A stretch of 64,000 bases of DNA from Cloeon dipterum (lineage: Eukaryota > Arthropoda > Insecta > Ephemeroptera > Baetidae), in the NCBI RefSeq assembly GCF_949628265.1, contig NC_088790.1:28710545-28774544 (forward strand). Direction: 5' to 3'. The notes under the pieces were generated by a model. It was not told the origin of the DNA. It saw only the letters and a list, made by a program, of their open reading frames with translations, and made no database searches. A program made the translations under genes and the position numbers. Numbering within the stretch: position 1 is the stretch's first letter; each line of letters begins with the position of its first letter. Shown in pieces: positions 34,923-47,675 of the stretch.

Positions 34923-35184
34923 TTTCATTTTACGCGTCAATCATTAAATAACTTAATCCCTCCAAACCGAAATTTATGTAACGTAAAATAAAATCACAGC
35001 AACAGCAGGTCCATGCCGCAAAGAAAAACTGTCCTAGCCTTTTGTTTACTGCGAACGCCGATTGCTGATTGGTCGGAGAGGGGGGCGTGGCTCGTTGGCC
35101 TCTCGTTGGTAAACAAAGCAGCAGCAGGCGAGAAAGGCAATGACAGGACGTGGAAATTGAGGCTTTTTTATCGCATTTGGGGCC
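34923..35184. promoter_or_regulatory. Bidirectional promoter of TRMT11 and ARFRP1
   Basis: Only 262 bases separate the two start codons. The segment lacks a TATA box and becomes GC-richer towards ARFRP1, as expected for a shared housekeeping promoter. Confidence 0.65.
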
Positions 35185-36010
35185 ATGTACACGTTGCTTT
35201 CCGGATTTTACAAGTACCTCGTGCAGAAAGACGAGTACTGCGTCCTCATTCTCGGCCTGGACAACGCCGGAAAGTCCGTAAGTTCAACGCCAGAGGCTGT
35301 CAAAATTAGATTCCTGAAATTTTTTCGTGCAGACGTACCTGGAGGCGGCGAAAACCAAGTTCACCAAGGGCTACAAAGGACTGAATCCTAGCAAAATCAC
35401 CACCACCGTGGGTCTCAACATCGGACAAATTGACATTAAGGGCGTTCGACTGAGCTTCTGGGACCTCGGCGGGCAGGAGGAGCTGCAGAGCCTCTGGGAC
35501 AAGGTTTTTGGCTAATAATATTTTTTATTTAAGAATTTTCTAATGAATTTTCGTTCCAGTATTACGCAGAATCGCATGCTGTGATTTACGTGGTCGACTC
35601 GGCCGACAGGGAAAGAATTCCAGAATCGAAAAACGCATTTGGTCCGTTGTCCGTCCTAATTTTCCAATTTTATATTAATTAAATCTTTATTTTAGACAAA
35701 ATGATAAGCAGCAACTTCTTAGAAGGCGTGCCTCTGCTAGTGCTGGCCAACAAACAAGACATTCCTGATTGCATGGGCGTGCGGGACGTGAAACCAATTT
35801 TCAACCGCAGCGCCCACTTGATCGGCAGAAGAGACTGCATGGTGATGCCCGTTTCAGCGCTCACAGGGTCAGTTTTAATTTGAATCTGTGTTTTTTGTAC
35901 CATGAAATCTCTATTTCAGTGATGGAATCAACGAGGGAATTAACTGGCTTGTCGACTGCATCAAGAGAAACAATAATCTAAGACCGCCGAGGAACCAAGA
36001 GGATATGTGA
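35185..36010 (+). CDS. ARFRP1: ADP-ribosylation factor-related protein 1 (small GTPase)
   Basis: Five exons (35185-35277, 35333-35503, 35560-35641, 35696-35867, 35920-36010) give 202 residues, against 201 in human. G-protein motifs are GLDNAGKS (24-31), TTVGLNIG in switch I, WDLGGQ (74-79), NKQD (134-137) and a VSALTG loop. The N-terminus MYTLLSGFYKYLVQKDEYC has no myristoylation glycine, as in ARFRP1 and yeast Arl3, which are membrane-targeted by N-terminal acetylation. It acts at the trans-Golgi upstream of ARL1 and golgin recruitment. All introns are short GT-AG. Confidence 0.96.
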
Positions 36011-36776
36011 ACCACCGTTTTTCTCATAAACTACTATTTTCTATTTGCAATGTTAAACATCACTATTTAATTAAGTTACTTTTTGATAACTATGTTTAAA
36101 GTTGAAGTTAGATTGAATGATTAAAAATATCTGTATTAATTTATCAAAGAGTTGTTTTACCTTCTAACAAAGCCAAAGAAACCGGAAATGATTTTTGATT
36201 GTTGAATTTATATTCTAACTGGAATTAAATTTAAATGTACGAGCAGGTGAGATGCTGAATGCTTGATTAATTTACCGAAATTGATAAATGAGCATAATCA
36301 TCGCCCCGTCAATGAATTTTTTTTTAAATTATTTCAGGAGAAATTGGCAAGAATCATATTTAAAAACAAAAAGCAAGTTTCACAATCACAGAGTCAAATT
36401 AAAGTATTTCTCTTTAAATTTTAAATCGTTAAAATCTTAAAAAATTACATCGTTTCAATGAATCCGCTAAACTTTGCGATGTGAAGTTTCGCGCCAAAAT
36501 TTGAACTTATTCAAAACTGATTTAGGACAAACCTGGAATGGATTCCTGATGTTTTACTTAAAAAAACTGTTATTTTACCTTGTTTTAAATCGCTAAAACT
36601 ATTAAAATATCATTAATTCTGTCTTTAACGAGATAAAATCCTTAAAATAATTCAATTCAGCTGTTTCCAAATGACTGAAGCCGTATCCGGGCGGCCACGC
36701 CCCCTTTTCGTCTTTGTCCTTCGTTCGCTCATCTGTTTCCGATAGAAACAAGAGTAACACCAAAAAATCTGCAAAA
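36011..36776. other. Intergenic DNA between ARFRP1 and ATP synthase epsilon
   Basis: AT-rich, with no gene recognised. The last 120 bases are richer in GC and must hold the promoter of the next gene. An upstream exon is not needed, because ATG 36777 opens the conserved protein. Confidence 0.45.
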
Positions 36777-37201
36777 ATGACTTTCTGGCGCCAGGCAGGA
36801 CTTAAGTGAGTACCATTTTCGTGTCCAGCACCGTGCAGACGTGTCCCTGGGTCGGAATCCGGGGTCACGAGACTCAGAATTCTCGTTAAAACAGCTCTCA
36901 AAAATGTCTTTTCTGAATTCTCTGCAGCTACGTCAAGTACTCGAGCATCGCTGCCCGCGTCGTCCGGCAGTCCCTGAAGCCCGAGCACAGGGCGGAGGCC
37001 CTCAAGCGCGAGGAGTCGCACATCAAATTCACGCCCTGGAAGGACGGCAAGGCAGTCAGTAAGTTAAAAACTCTGATTTTATACTTTATTTATGGTCTCT
37101 TTAAACTTTTAAATTCAGTCTGATCATTTTAGAACGTCCATTATGTCTTATAAAAAGCTTAAAATATTTTCTGCAATTTTCTTCCAGCGGCGGAGAAGTG
37201 A
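36777..37201 (+). CDS. ATP5F1E: ATP synthase subunit epsilon, mitochondrial
   Basis: Three exons (36777-36805, 36928-37058, 37188-37201) encode 57 residues, MTFWRQAGLNYVKYSSIAARVV...HIKFTPWKDGKAVTAEK. It matches the insect epsilon subunit (stunted in Drosophila) over its length, including FWRQAGL.Y..YS and the HIKFTPW tail. The protein sits on the central stalk of mitochondrial F1-ATPase next to gamma and delta. The last coding exon is only 14 bases. In Drosophila the same protein is also a secreted ligand of Methuselah; whether that holds here cannot be told. Confidence 0.93.
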
Positions 37202-37486
37202 ATCCTGAATTAAGTAAGCTTTTCTGCGAGTGCATGGAGAGTGATTTTCCTAACTCCGATTTATTAGTTTTAACTAACATACGTTCGTCATTTGATAAAA
37301 AAAACATAATTTCGTGTTTGAGTTTTTTAATAACATGTACAAATAATATTTACAATAGCACAGTCTCACTGCTCTTTGTCCTGTTTCAGAAACTCCGCCG
37401 ACAGCTTCAGCTTGAGGCCTCGTTTGAAGATGTTTCGCTGTAGATGCATTATTTCTTGTAAATTACATTTAAAAACAATGATTAAG

Positions 37487-40400
37487 TCATAAACTGGACT
37501 TGAGTTTTTTGTTTTTCTTCTCGATGACCTCGACGCCGTAGTAGCCGGCCATGCCGAGCACGAGAACGCCGACCAGCACCCACATTTTGGCGTTGGTGCA
37601 CACGTACGTGCTGTACGCGTAGGCCACCGCGAACCCGAGAGACTCCCACAGGCGGTAGTTGCTGAACGCTGCCTCCTCGTTTTGAGCAAACAGGTTTCCG
37701 TACAAGGCTGGAAAATATTCAATTAATTACGGATTAGCCAAGAAGGCGTAAAATTATTAGAAAGATTCTTCGTTTTTTTATGAATTCATCTCTGCGGATT
37801 TTTTAAAAATTATTGAGACATTTTTTCGCATTAATTTATGAATTAAGTATTTTTTTTACATTTTTTCACGATTGATTAACCACTTACACACACTTTGCAT
37901 CAGTAGACAAAATATAAATTTCAGTTTTGTTGCTCAACTGTGCGTCATTTAATGTTTTTAAAATTAAAATAATAAATTTTAATATTTCACGCCATCAAAA
38001 TAACGTAAATGTTCTCTTGGTTTTTCTGACATTCAGCTGACAGTTTTTTCAGCCTTAATCTTAATATTTTGGCTTTGATTTGGACTTAAAAATTTAATTT
38101 TCTTTAGTTTTTGTTTTAAAATGTTAAGTCTCCTTCATTTTACCAGAGAAGGAAGGAACAGTCCGTGGGAAAACAACCCTGAGTAGGACTCAAATAAATT
38201 AAAAACTATGTAAAATGCTTAGAGGAAACTGTTTTGAGCTCTTCCTAAGGGAAATTTTTTAATAAAATTATTTTATACATTTAATTGTCTACTTGCACAC
38301 ACTTCGTGATCAATGAAAAATAATTAAATAGTAAGAAAATGATCATTGGGAGTTAAACAAGCGCCATGCAATTTTTTATGATTTTTGTTTGGAAAAAATA
38401 TCCTCGTTTTGGGCAAAGAGATTTCCTAACAAGGCTGGAAAATATTTAAATAATCACAGGATTAGGCAAAATTCGTACAATTTAAAGAGAAACTTCCTGT
38501 GTTGTATAAATTCATCACTGCTGATTTTGAAGTAATTAATATAAATTTTTAAACACATGATAGCTCTTAAATGCTATTTAGGAAAAGTTGAGTAAACATT
38601 TTCACGCAATTCACACCAGTCGTAAAAGGACAAATAAATTTTGGTTCTGTTGCTCATTGTCAATTGCGCGTCAATGACGTTTCTATGCCAAGAGTGTTTT
38701 TCAAATTGAAATTTAATTTTTAATTCTTCTCGCACTCAACAGAACGTAATTTTCCAGACATTTGATTTTTATTTTTTGATCAAGTTTAAAATTTTATTTT
38801 ATTCAATTTTTAAAGACATTTATTTTGAGAGTTAAGTTACAAACATTTAAAATAAGCCAGTAAAAAACTGGACCCTAATATTTTTTCAAAATATATTAAA
38901 AATAAAGTATTTAGTTCAATCATATTTTTTTAATTTTGTATTTAAATATCTTTATCAACTAAAATTTAATAAAAAATAGTAAATTTTCCGTTCAAACTAC
39001 TTCACTTAACTAAATTTAATTTATATATAATGTGCTAGAATCGTTATTCATCATTATGAATCGAAATAATTAATGATCAGTCGAAGTGTGCTTTATGTCT
39101 ATCATGTATTTTCGCATATTTTGGGTTTTACCGTTCATTTGAGTCTGCCAGACGGCGTCGGCGATGCCCCAGAAGCCGGCGATGACGTAGAAGACGGCCG
39201 GCTGGTCCGGCGTCGGCCTCCAGAGGAACATAGTGCAGATCATGGCGATGTTTATCGCGGCGCCCAGCGTGAAAATGGGCAGGCGCCCCACCAGTTTGAT
39301 TGCGGCGCCGAACACGTAGGAGAAGACGGCGTCGAATGCTCCGAAAGTGATCATCACGTAACCCACGTTTTGCACGCCATACGCACACGTCACGTAACTC
39401 TGAAATTGTTTTTTTCTTTAAATTATGTAGGTGTAAAATTTTCTGCTTTGTTTTTCACAACTAAAAATGTACAGAATTTCCAAGTTAAAGCACTATTTTT
39501 CTTGAGAGTTGAGTATTTTCCATCAGGATTTCTTAAAATACAAATTTAAAAAAGTTCTTTTATTTATGTTTTTATGTATTTTGAGGATTTAACTGTTAGT
39601 TTGGTTTTTTCCACCTTTTTTATAAAAAATATAATTTGTAAAAATGAAAAATTGTTCAGATAAATAATATTAAACTGATTCAGTCAATCCAAATTTTAAA
39701 GCAAGCAGCACAAGATGAATTTATTCTTCATTATCTTTTTTAAAATATTTTATAAATCTTAAAATTGGAATAATTTACGCCAGTTTATTCAAATATTTTT
39801 AAATACACTATATTTTGTTTCCCATCCAGATTTTAGTTAAATAATATATTCATTTTAAAATTTACTTGAGTAAAATCAGCGCCGATGAAGCCCTGCTCGA
39901 GGCCGCTGAAGACGGTAAGGGGAATCAACAGCAACTGCCGCTTGTCCTTCCAGTGCTTGACTGTTGCCAACAATAACCTGAAGCCTGAGAGACCTTTTGC
40001 ACTACCAACGCGATCTCCAAACCTAAATTCGAAAATAAAAATAAGACTAAGATTCTTTTCTCGGATTATTATTTAATTTTATTTTTTTTTCTAAAGAAAT
40101 GAACAAATGACCTGGTGAGGGGATCGACGAGGAGGGCGACGATTGCCGCGGCGACGACTGCGCACCCCAAATAAATGCCCATCAACAGGTAGATTTTGCC
40201 GTCGGACGGCCTTTCGCTGGGCGCCGCGTCCAGAGCAATCCAGGGACAGAAATTGGCGCCGCAAAACTCCAGTTGCGGACTCTCGGGACTTATCGGCGCC
40301 ACATCTCCTGACGATAAAACTGCAAAAGGCATTTGTAATGAACGAAATTTAAAAAAGACCACGTTTTAACGATTTTTTGCTTTGTAATTCAATTGAGGCC

Positions 40401-42017
40401 TTCCAGCGCCCTTAAAATAGCTAGTCAGTGGTCACGCATGAATTTAATACCAATTAAACGTCTTTTAAATTAAAAGAACTGTTTTTTCAGTAGGAAATTT
40501 CGAGATTTTAAAATGTCTAGGGGATGCAAGGCCCAACAACAGGTTTAATTTTTCTAAGCAGATATTTTTATCCTGTTCATGCATAAATACAAATACAGCT
40601 GACTTTAATATTAGATAAAATATGTAGGATCGATTGTTAGCAAAGTATAAAATAAGAGGAAAAAAAGTGTTTCATCTATTGTTGAAAATTTTATTTTGAG
40701 AGCACTGCTTATATTTGATTTTAAGAAATTATTAAAAATCAAAAATATCAGAACTTGCGCGGTAGTTCAATTTTTCGAGTGATGGTTCTCAGTTTGTATT
40801 AATATTTTATTTCTATAATTCATCAGTTGCATAAACCCTTAGTGTTCAAAGCCTCCAGCAGATGGCGCAACCACAGACTTTCTTAAAAAAATTTGTTTTA
40901 AGCAATTTTAAGGCATTTCCGCTGCGATTTAAGTCTCAATCTAGCTGCTGTGCATTCTTCAATTAACTTGCTATTTTTTGACGTGCTGAAAACCAAAATC
41001 GGTTCAGCCATTCGCCGTAGAAACGTTGGAAAAGATTTTTTTATTTTAAAAAATAGTTTTTCGCGATTCTACGGCGATTTGCTGCACCGATTTTGGTTTT
41101 CAGCACGTCAAAAAAAAGAAAATTAATTGAAGAACGCACAGTAGCTAGATTGAGTCTGAAATCGCAGCGGAAGCGCCTTAAAATCGAAAGTCTACGGTGG
41201 CGCCATCTGTTTAGGGCTATTGCAACTGGTGAATTGAACTTTAAATGTTAAATTTGTAAAAAAATATATTATATGTAGTAAAAATTAAATTTTTTTGAAT
41301 AAAAATTAGGAGCAGAGATATTTTTTACCTTTAATTTTATTTTAGACTGAAAAACAGGCTCAGTTAATTGAAAATTATACTCTGATTATACTAATTAAAT
41401 TTAATACTTATTTGAAACTGTTTGAAATGATTGGTATATAATTAATAAATAAATAAAATCTTCAAACCTGTGGACGAAATGAGATTTCCGATGACCTGCG
41501 AGCACTGGAAGAGCAGGAAAAATATTCCAAAAAGCAGCGTTCGCTGCGCCTCTTCCGAAGTGCCGAGGGCCTGCGCCCTGAGGAAGCCGACGTGCGACAA
41601 ATAGGTGCATTTTGCACTCCACATGGGAGCCGCGACCAAACCGACGACCACGGCGGCCGGGATCAGTGTGTAAAATTGCGGGTAGAACTGGGCGCCGATG
41701 TAGACGGCGTAGCCCAGCATGCAAACCGGCATGGTCCATTTGACTCCGAGGGCCGAGATCAACCACGTCGGCACGAAAACGCACGACACGATCAGCGCCA
41801 CGTAAATGGTGCTCAGGGACGCGGTGCCCAGCCCGGCGTCGGTGTTGATCGAACTCTGAAGGTTGGCCGTGCTCTGGTAGGCCGTGAAGAGGAACGTGAA
41901 CGCCAAGCTGATGACCAGGATGTTGACCATCATCCGCCGCAGTTCGACGACCGGCGGCTTGTCTTCAGGACTGCTGATCGCTGTCTCCGCCATTGATTCG
42001 TCAGCTCCAGATTTCAT
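37487..42017 (-). CDS. UNC93-like membrane protein, copy A
   Basis: Five exons (42017-41468, 40319-40112, 40022-39866, 39399-39132, 37707-37487) encode about 467 residues. The sequence is a twelve-helix MFS-type protein of the UNC93 family: NILVISLAFTFLFTAYQSTANLQSSIN, SAKCTYLSHVG, GLEQGFIGADFTQSYVTCAYGVQNVG, GIADAVWQTQMNALYGNLF and SNYRLWESLGFAVAYAYS. UNC93A-like proteins are multi-pass proteins linked to ion-channel regulation in worms; the insect substrate is unknown. Exons 2-5 match the neighbour at 43433-47148 in length exactly. The ATG follows an acceptor (CTATTTAAAA on the plus strand), so a leader exon lies upstream, unlocated. The first intron carries the second copy of the fold-back MITE. 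Confidence 0.9.
38395..38530 (-). pseudogene. Fossil duplicate of the UNC93 last-exon start
   Basis: CCTCGTTTTGGGCAAAGAG then TTTCCTAACAAGGCTGGAAA resembles 37675-37715, the start of the last exon, and the similarity runs on into the flanking intron. Reverse-strand codons still read LLGNLFAQNE, but the rest of the exon is missing. Confidence 0.65.
40823..41236. mobile_element. Fold-back MITE, copy 2
   Basis: Same palindromic structure as 4071-4493, with ends CAGTTGCATAAACCCTTAG and ...GCAACTG, GACGTGCTGAAAACCAAAAT in both arms, and a short loop. The right arm has lost a few bases near 41205-41220. It sits in the first intron of UNC93 copy A. Confidence 0.85.
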
Positions 42018-43432
42018 CTATTTAAAATAATTCATCGAATTTATATAATTAGAGGTATATAAATAAAGGGAATGTATTTTAATCGTCTTTAAAGATTTGT
42101 CAATATTTATAGTAATGCTGGAAAAGGAAAATGAATAAATTTCTTGTTTTAAAATGGACCGTTTTTTAAGAAAAAAAATCCAAGCTTGATTAATTTAAAA
42201 CAAACATATAGACAGATGCAAAATATTGTTAATTACTTTTTACGTATTCATTTTATCTTTTTATTACCTTTTTTGTGAACTGTTTAATCACGTGTTTTAT
42301 TAAGTCGTTCATACATTTTAATTGAAATTTTTTAACAATTTACGATCTTCCATGACATTTCTAAATTAAAAGCTTCCCAATCTCCTTTTAATAAAGGAAG
42401 GAAACAGATCTGCTGATGCGTACATCAATATTAAAATATATTAATTCAGATTAAAATACCAAACATTGAGAACATTATGTTTATTCTCAAGTCGAGGGCA
42501 TTCTGCAAAATGGTATATTAAATAAATTAATTCGAAAATATCATAAAACAAAATAGTACGCAGTTTCAAAAAACCCATTTGTAATTGTTTTGATAATTTC
42601 TGTTACATTTTCACCTATTTTTATTTCTTGTTTAATATTTCATATGAAAAGAAAAGCTCAAAAGTATAGACCAATAATTTTTAGCAATTTTTATTTCAGC
42701 GTAAATTTTGACCTCAATTCTAAAAATGACAAAAAACTTGCGTTTTAAATTTTAAACATTAAACTATGGTCCTAATAATCCATATTTTATAAAATAAATA
42801 AAATTGTGTTAAAAAATATAAATTTTTTACTTTATAACAGATTATGAGAATATTTTTCCACAAAAACCAACCCGATCTAAATTATTCAACTACCCCCATA
42901 CTATAAATTAGTAAATAAAATTAACTTGCCAAAAGGGCAGCAATATATAAAATATAAATTACCTTTTATGAAATAAAAAAGTCACTTCTCTGAACACTTG
43001 AACTTGATGATTTTTAGATTCCAACTGATTAATAATGTCCTACCTCTCTTCATTATATATGGAGGTAATTTAAAATGTATATAGATGATTTTATCTTATC
43101 TCCGAAGAGAGACAGATTGCTGCAGACTTGCAGGAAAAGCTGTGGTGTCAATAGAAAATGTTTGTAGGTCACAAACGAAACAACAAAAATATGCCTTAGC
43201 AGATTTTCCTATCTGTATATATAAAAGCTATTCTTGAATCATTCAATCGTCGATATCTTGATAACCACTTGAGCGATCAAAGGTAAAAATCCCCAAGATA
43301 TATTAAATATTTAAGTTAAGAAATTGCTTCAACAAGTGAAATTTTCTTTTAAAATCAATAGAATTAAAATTCATTCCACTTTTTATTTAAATTTTTTAAT
43401 ATACCATTTTCACAAATTATACGCGTGAAAAT
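42018..43432. other. DNA between the two UNC93 genes
   Basis: No coding exon is recognised. TATATATAAAAG at about 43216-43227 on the plus strand looks like a TATA box, and a GT donor follows near 43283, but no plus-strand gene follows. Confidence 0.4.
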
Positions 43433-46400
43433 CTACAATTCAAACTTCTGTTTCCTGTTCTTGGCCTCGATGACCTCGACGATGTAATAGCCGACCATGC
43501 CGACCGCGAGCAGACCGAGCAGCACCCACATTTTGGCGTCGGTGCACAGAAGGGTGCTGTACGCGTAGGCCACGGCGAAGCCAAGAGACTCCCACAGCCG
43601 GTGGTTGCTGTACGCAGCCTCCTCGTCCTTCGAAAACACGTTTCCGTACAACGCTACAAAACAAAAATGCAGTTAATTTTCATGTAAATTTCTTATCAAT
43701 TTTTTATATGTCAATCATGATAGACAAACGCGCAATTCTTTTCCTAGAAATGATTTTTTTAAATTCCTGTCTTGCTTTAGTTTTGCAGAGATATCAGAAG
43801 ATTAATTAATAGCGTGAATTTCGGTCTTAGGGAGGCTTTTAAAGCACGTTTTTCTACGCAAATAATTAATTCATAAGCAGCGAAACCATATTTTCGCATC
43901 TATAACGAGTAGAAGTGTGCATTACGTGAGGTAAAAAATGCACACAGAAGGTTAATTTATATTTTAACAATTTTTAAAAAACATTTTTCAATCACTTTGA
44001 GGTTAATTTCTATAAAAAAATCCTTTTTTGGCAGTTCTTCTGGCTGGAAAATTGAGCTAAACAATTTTCACAAAAATTAATTTTAGAAAAAGCAATTAAT
44101 TCATTTTTTGTCTTTTTAATTTTATTTCAACCCGTTTAAAAATGCGAATTTTTTGGACATTTTATTTAAAAAATTTAAAATCTAGAAAACTAAAGAGCAA
44201 TTACGAGAAGCCCTGACACAGAGGGTTTTTATCCTGCTATTTTCTCTGTTTTAAAAATCAATTTCACCTCTGCAGGAAATATTAAAGCACCCCTAAACCC
44301 TTCAGCTGGTCAGGGGAGGTCGAGACGAGTCTTACGGTGTTCACGTTTGGCAATTCTAGTGGTTAGAAACCGATATTTTGACGTTCAGATATTTGAAAAA
44401 AACAAGTGAAGATAATATTATTTGAAGTTTTTAAGTGGAACAACACCACTCTGAAATTTTCACACGTGTTAATTAAGCAAAATTACCATATTCCAAAATT
44501 CTGAGCTGATTTAAAAACCAAACAAATTTACTCTTAAATGACATTTTTGACCTAGAACTAAAATTTGGCGATATATAGTTCGACCAGGATTGGCAAGAGG
44601 AATCCAAAACACACAAAAAATTTTAAATTGCAGCACGGGAAAATCTAAAAATTGTACAAAATTGTCTCGTAAAACCCTAAAAATGATAATTTTCCAATTT
44701 TATGACGCAATCCACTGATTTCTGGTGCGATAATGTTCTCAAAAATAGCAATTTCTTCGTTTTTAAGGGATTTCCCCTTTCTTTCTAGAGTAAAATTATA
44801 TTTAAAAGTTGAACTGACCGTTGACCATGGTCTGCCAGACGGCGTCGGAAATGCCCCAGCAGCCGGCGATGGCGTAGAAGTGGAGCGGCTCGTCCGGCCG
44901 CGGCTGCCAAACGAACATGGCGATGATGACGGCGACGTTAATAGCGGCGCCCAACGTGATGATCGGAATGCGGCCCACCACCTTCATGGCGGCGCCGAAG
45001 AAGTAGGAGGAGAGGGCGTCGCACACGCCGAAAGTGATCAACACGTAGCCCACGTTTTGCACGCCGTACGCGCAAGTCACATAACTCTGGAAAATTAAAA
45101 AATTGTGATTAAGATTTTATGCTTTTTCTTGGAGGATTTTAAAAATTGTAATTTAATTTTTTAACTAATTTCCCAAACCTGGGTGAAATCAGCTCCGAAA
45201 AAGCCTTGTTCGAGACCGCAGAAAATAGTGAGAGGAATCAAAAGCAGCTGCCTCTTGTCCTTCCAGCGTTTCATTGTTGCCAGCAAAAGATTGAAGCCAG
45301 AGAGACCTTCTCCACTTCCAGCACGTTCTCCAAACCTATTTAAAATCATGACATTTTTTTAAATGATTTTATTTTATTTTATTTTAAACCTGGTGAGCTG
45401 ATCGACGAAAAATGAGACGATTATCGCGGCCACGATTCCGCAGCCCAGGTAGATGCTCATCAACAGGTAGATTTTGTTATCGGACGGCCTGTCGCTGGCC
45501 GTCGCGTTCAGCTTGAACCACGGACAAAATTTGGCGCCGCAGATCGCGAGTTGCGGGCTGTCCGGGCTGATCGGCTCCACGTCGCCCGCAGAGAACACTA
45601 AAGATAATAATCAATATTGTTTTTAAATTAAAACAAATTAATTTCATACGAAAATATATTAATTTTAAAGTTGAAGCTCAGAATTTGAGATTCAGGTAGA
45701 GAGAATTTGGTGAATATTTAAAAAACACTGATTGTACTGATGGCTTTCATTTAAAAATATGAAAATAAATAGTAGTATTTTTGTTCACCGAGTTTTTCTA
45801 AAGAATTACCTACATCCATTTTTAAAATCTGGCTTAAACCATATCATTTGATCGTGAATATTAACTTAAGATCTAAAATAGACCTGATTTACAACTTTAA
45901 ATAGTGTAAGTGTCAAATGTTTTATGCAAATTATACCAATTGTTTCATAAAATCTTAAGAAAGAAATTATTTAATTCAATGCAATTTCAATTCCATGCAA
46001 AAAAGTCCTTTGAGTAATCTAAATTACCCAAGCCATATATGTGTGACGCAATTTAATTTAAATTTAAAAATAATTAAATTCTATTTTTAAAAAAAAATAA
46101 TAAAGAGGTTTTAAACAGTTCGTTTCCTTAATTTTCTTTTCAATTTGCAATTTCTTAATCATACACGGTAGATTTGAAGACCTCCTGAATATCTGGAATC
46201 TTTAAAAAAGCATAATTATATAAAAGAGCGCTATAGTCTTGAGTAAAATCTAAATTAAATAATTAAAAAGCCACACATAACTGAGTAATTAATTATAAAT
46301 GATGCTTTTTTATTTTTTGATAAAATATAGCCAGATTTTTTTAAATTTTTTAGCTCCAAAGTGGTATCTCTCTCCAACGAATTGAAAAAGTCAAGCAAAA

Positions 46401-47148
46401 AATTATCAGCACAAATTTTTGTACTATTAAAAACCTAAAATTATAATTTGAGCTAAATCTACATTTCAAATTAAAAAATGTTGGGAACTTTTTTTTAACA
46501 CGGGAGAGGCACGAGCTATAATTTTGTTATTATTTCACACCCAAAAAATTTAAAACAAATTAAAGAGGTTGTTAAAGAACAAAAAATTTAAACGATTTGA
46601 ATAAAATTAATTTTAAGCTGACCTGCTGAAGAGATGAGGTTGCCAAAGACCTGCGAACTCTGGAAGAAGAGGAAAAATATTCCAAAAAGCAGTGTTCGCT
46701 GCGCCTCTTCAGAAGTTCCCAAAGCGTCAGCCCGGAGAAAGCCGACGTGCGACAAATAGGTGCATTTTGCACTCCACATGGGAGCCGCGACCAAACCGAC
46801 GAGCACGGCGGCCGGCACCATCGTGTAGAAGCGGGGGTAGAACTGGGCGCCGATGTAGGCCGCGTAGCCCAGCATGCAGACGGGGATGGTCCATTTGACT
46901 CCGAGAGTTGTGATCATCCACGTCGGAACGAACAGACTGGACACGATCAGCGCCACGTACACGGCGCTCAAGGACGCGGTGCCCAGCCCGGCGTCGGTGT
47001 TGATCGAACTCTGAAGGTTGGCCGTGCTCTGGTAGGCCGTGAAGAGGAACGTGAATGCGAAGCTGATGACCAAAATGTTCTTCAGCATCCGACGCGTCTC
47101 CGGGACCGGCGCCTCGATGTCCATTATATCCATATTTTGCGGTTTCAT
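43433..47148 (-). CDS. UNC93-like membrane protein, copy B
   Basis: Five coding exons (47148-46623, 45597-45390, 45335-45179, 45086-44819, 43653-43433) encode about 459 residues. Exons 2-5 have the same lengths as in copy A (208, 157, 268, 221), and the proteins agree closely except at the N-terminus (MKPQNMDIMDIEAPVPETRR) and the last residues (AKNRKQKFEL). It is therefore a tandem duplicate in the same orientation. The first coding exon begins two bases before the ATG after a TTTGCAG acceptor. A matching donor at 48699-48694 (ACTCTGAAGG, minus strand ...AGAGTG|GTAAGT) marks a non-coding leader exon near 48700-48770. Function as for the family: a multi-pass membrane protein of unknown substrate. 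Confidence 0.9.
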
Positions 47149-47368
47149 TTCTGCAAATTTAATTAAAATTGTTAATGGAAAACAAATTAATGCTATGCAA
47201 ATTATTTTGTACTCAGAAAGTTATTAAGTTTTGTCTCAGATATTTTTAATCTAATAAAATGAAAAAATATTGTGAATGATGAATTTTTTTATCATTAAAT
47301 GCTATGGAGATATTAAGCGTTTTTTTAAAAAAATAAACCTCACAATTAACTGCAGAAGTATTCTGAGC

Positions 47369-47675
47369 AGGTTCGCAAAACCCTGCATTTTTTTAGATAA
47401 TTCTACTAATTTCCAAAATTTTAATTTTATTTTACTGATAAAAGTAAATTTATAAAAAAAATCAATTCTTAATTGCCACGGCTAGTTTCCAAAAAGTTAA
47501 TGGATTTTTTTTTCTCAGTTTTTACAAAACAAATTTCATACTCTTGTCAATTTTGGGAGTAAATTTCAGAAAATACGGAAAATTCCAAAAAAGTAAAAAA
47601 TTTCCCGGCTGGTTATCCAGCGCTATAAAAAAATAAAATGTATAATTACCATAATTACAACATTTGCGAACCCTA
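47369..47675. mobile_element. Diverged hAT-like MITE in the UNC93 copy B leader intron
   Basis: AGGTTCGCAAAACCCTG at the left and TTTGCGAACCCTA at the right are inverted ends of the same type as the family at 6544. The interior is diverged and AT-rich. Confidence 0.5.

Noticed and set aside
43216-43290. Plus-strand TATA box and donor between the UNC93 genes
   Set aside because: No plus-strand coding exon follows before the next gene, so it is only mentioned as a motif.
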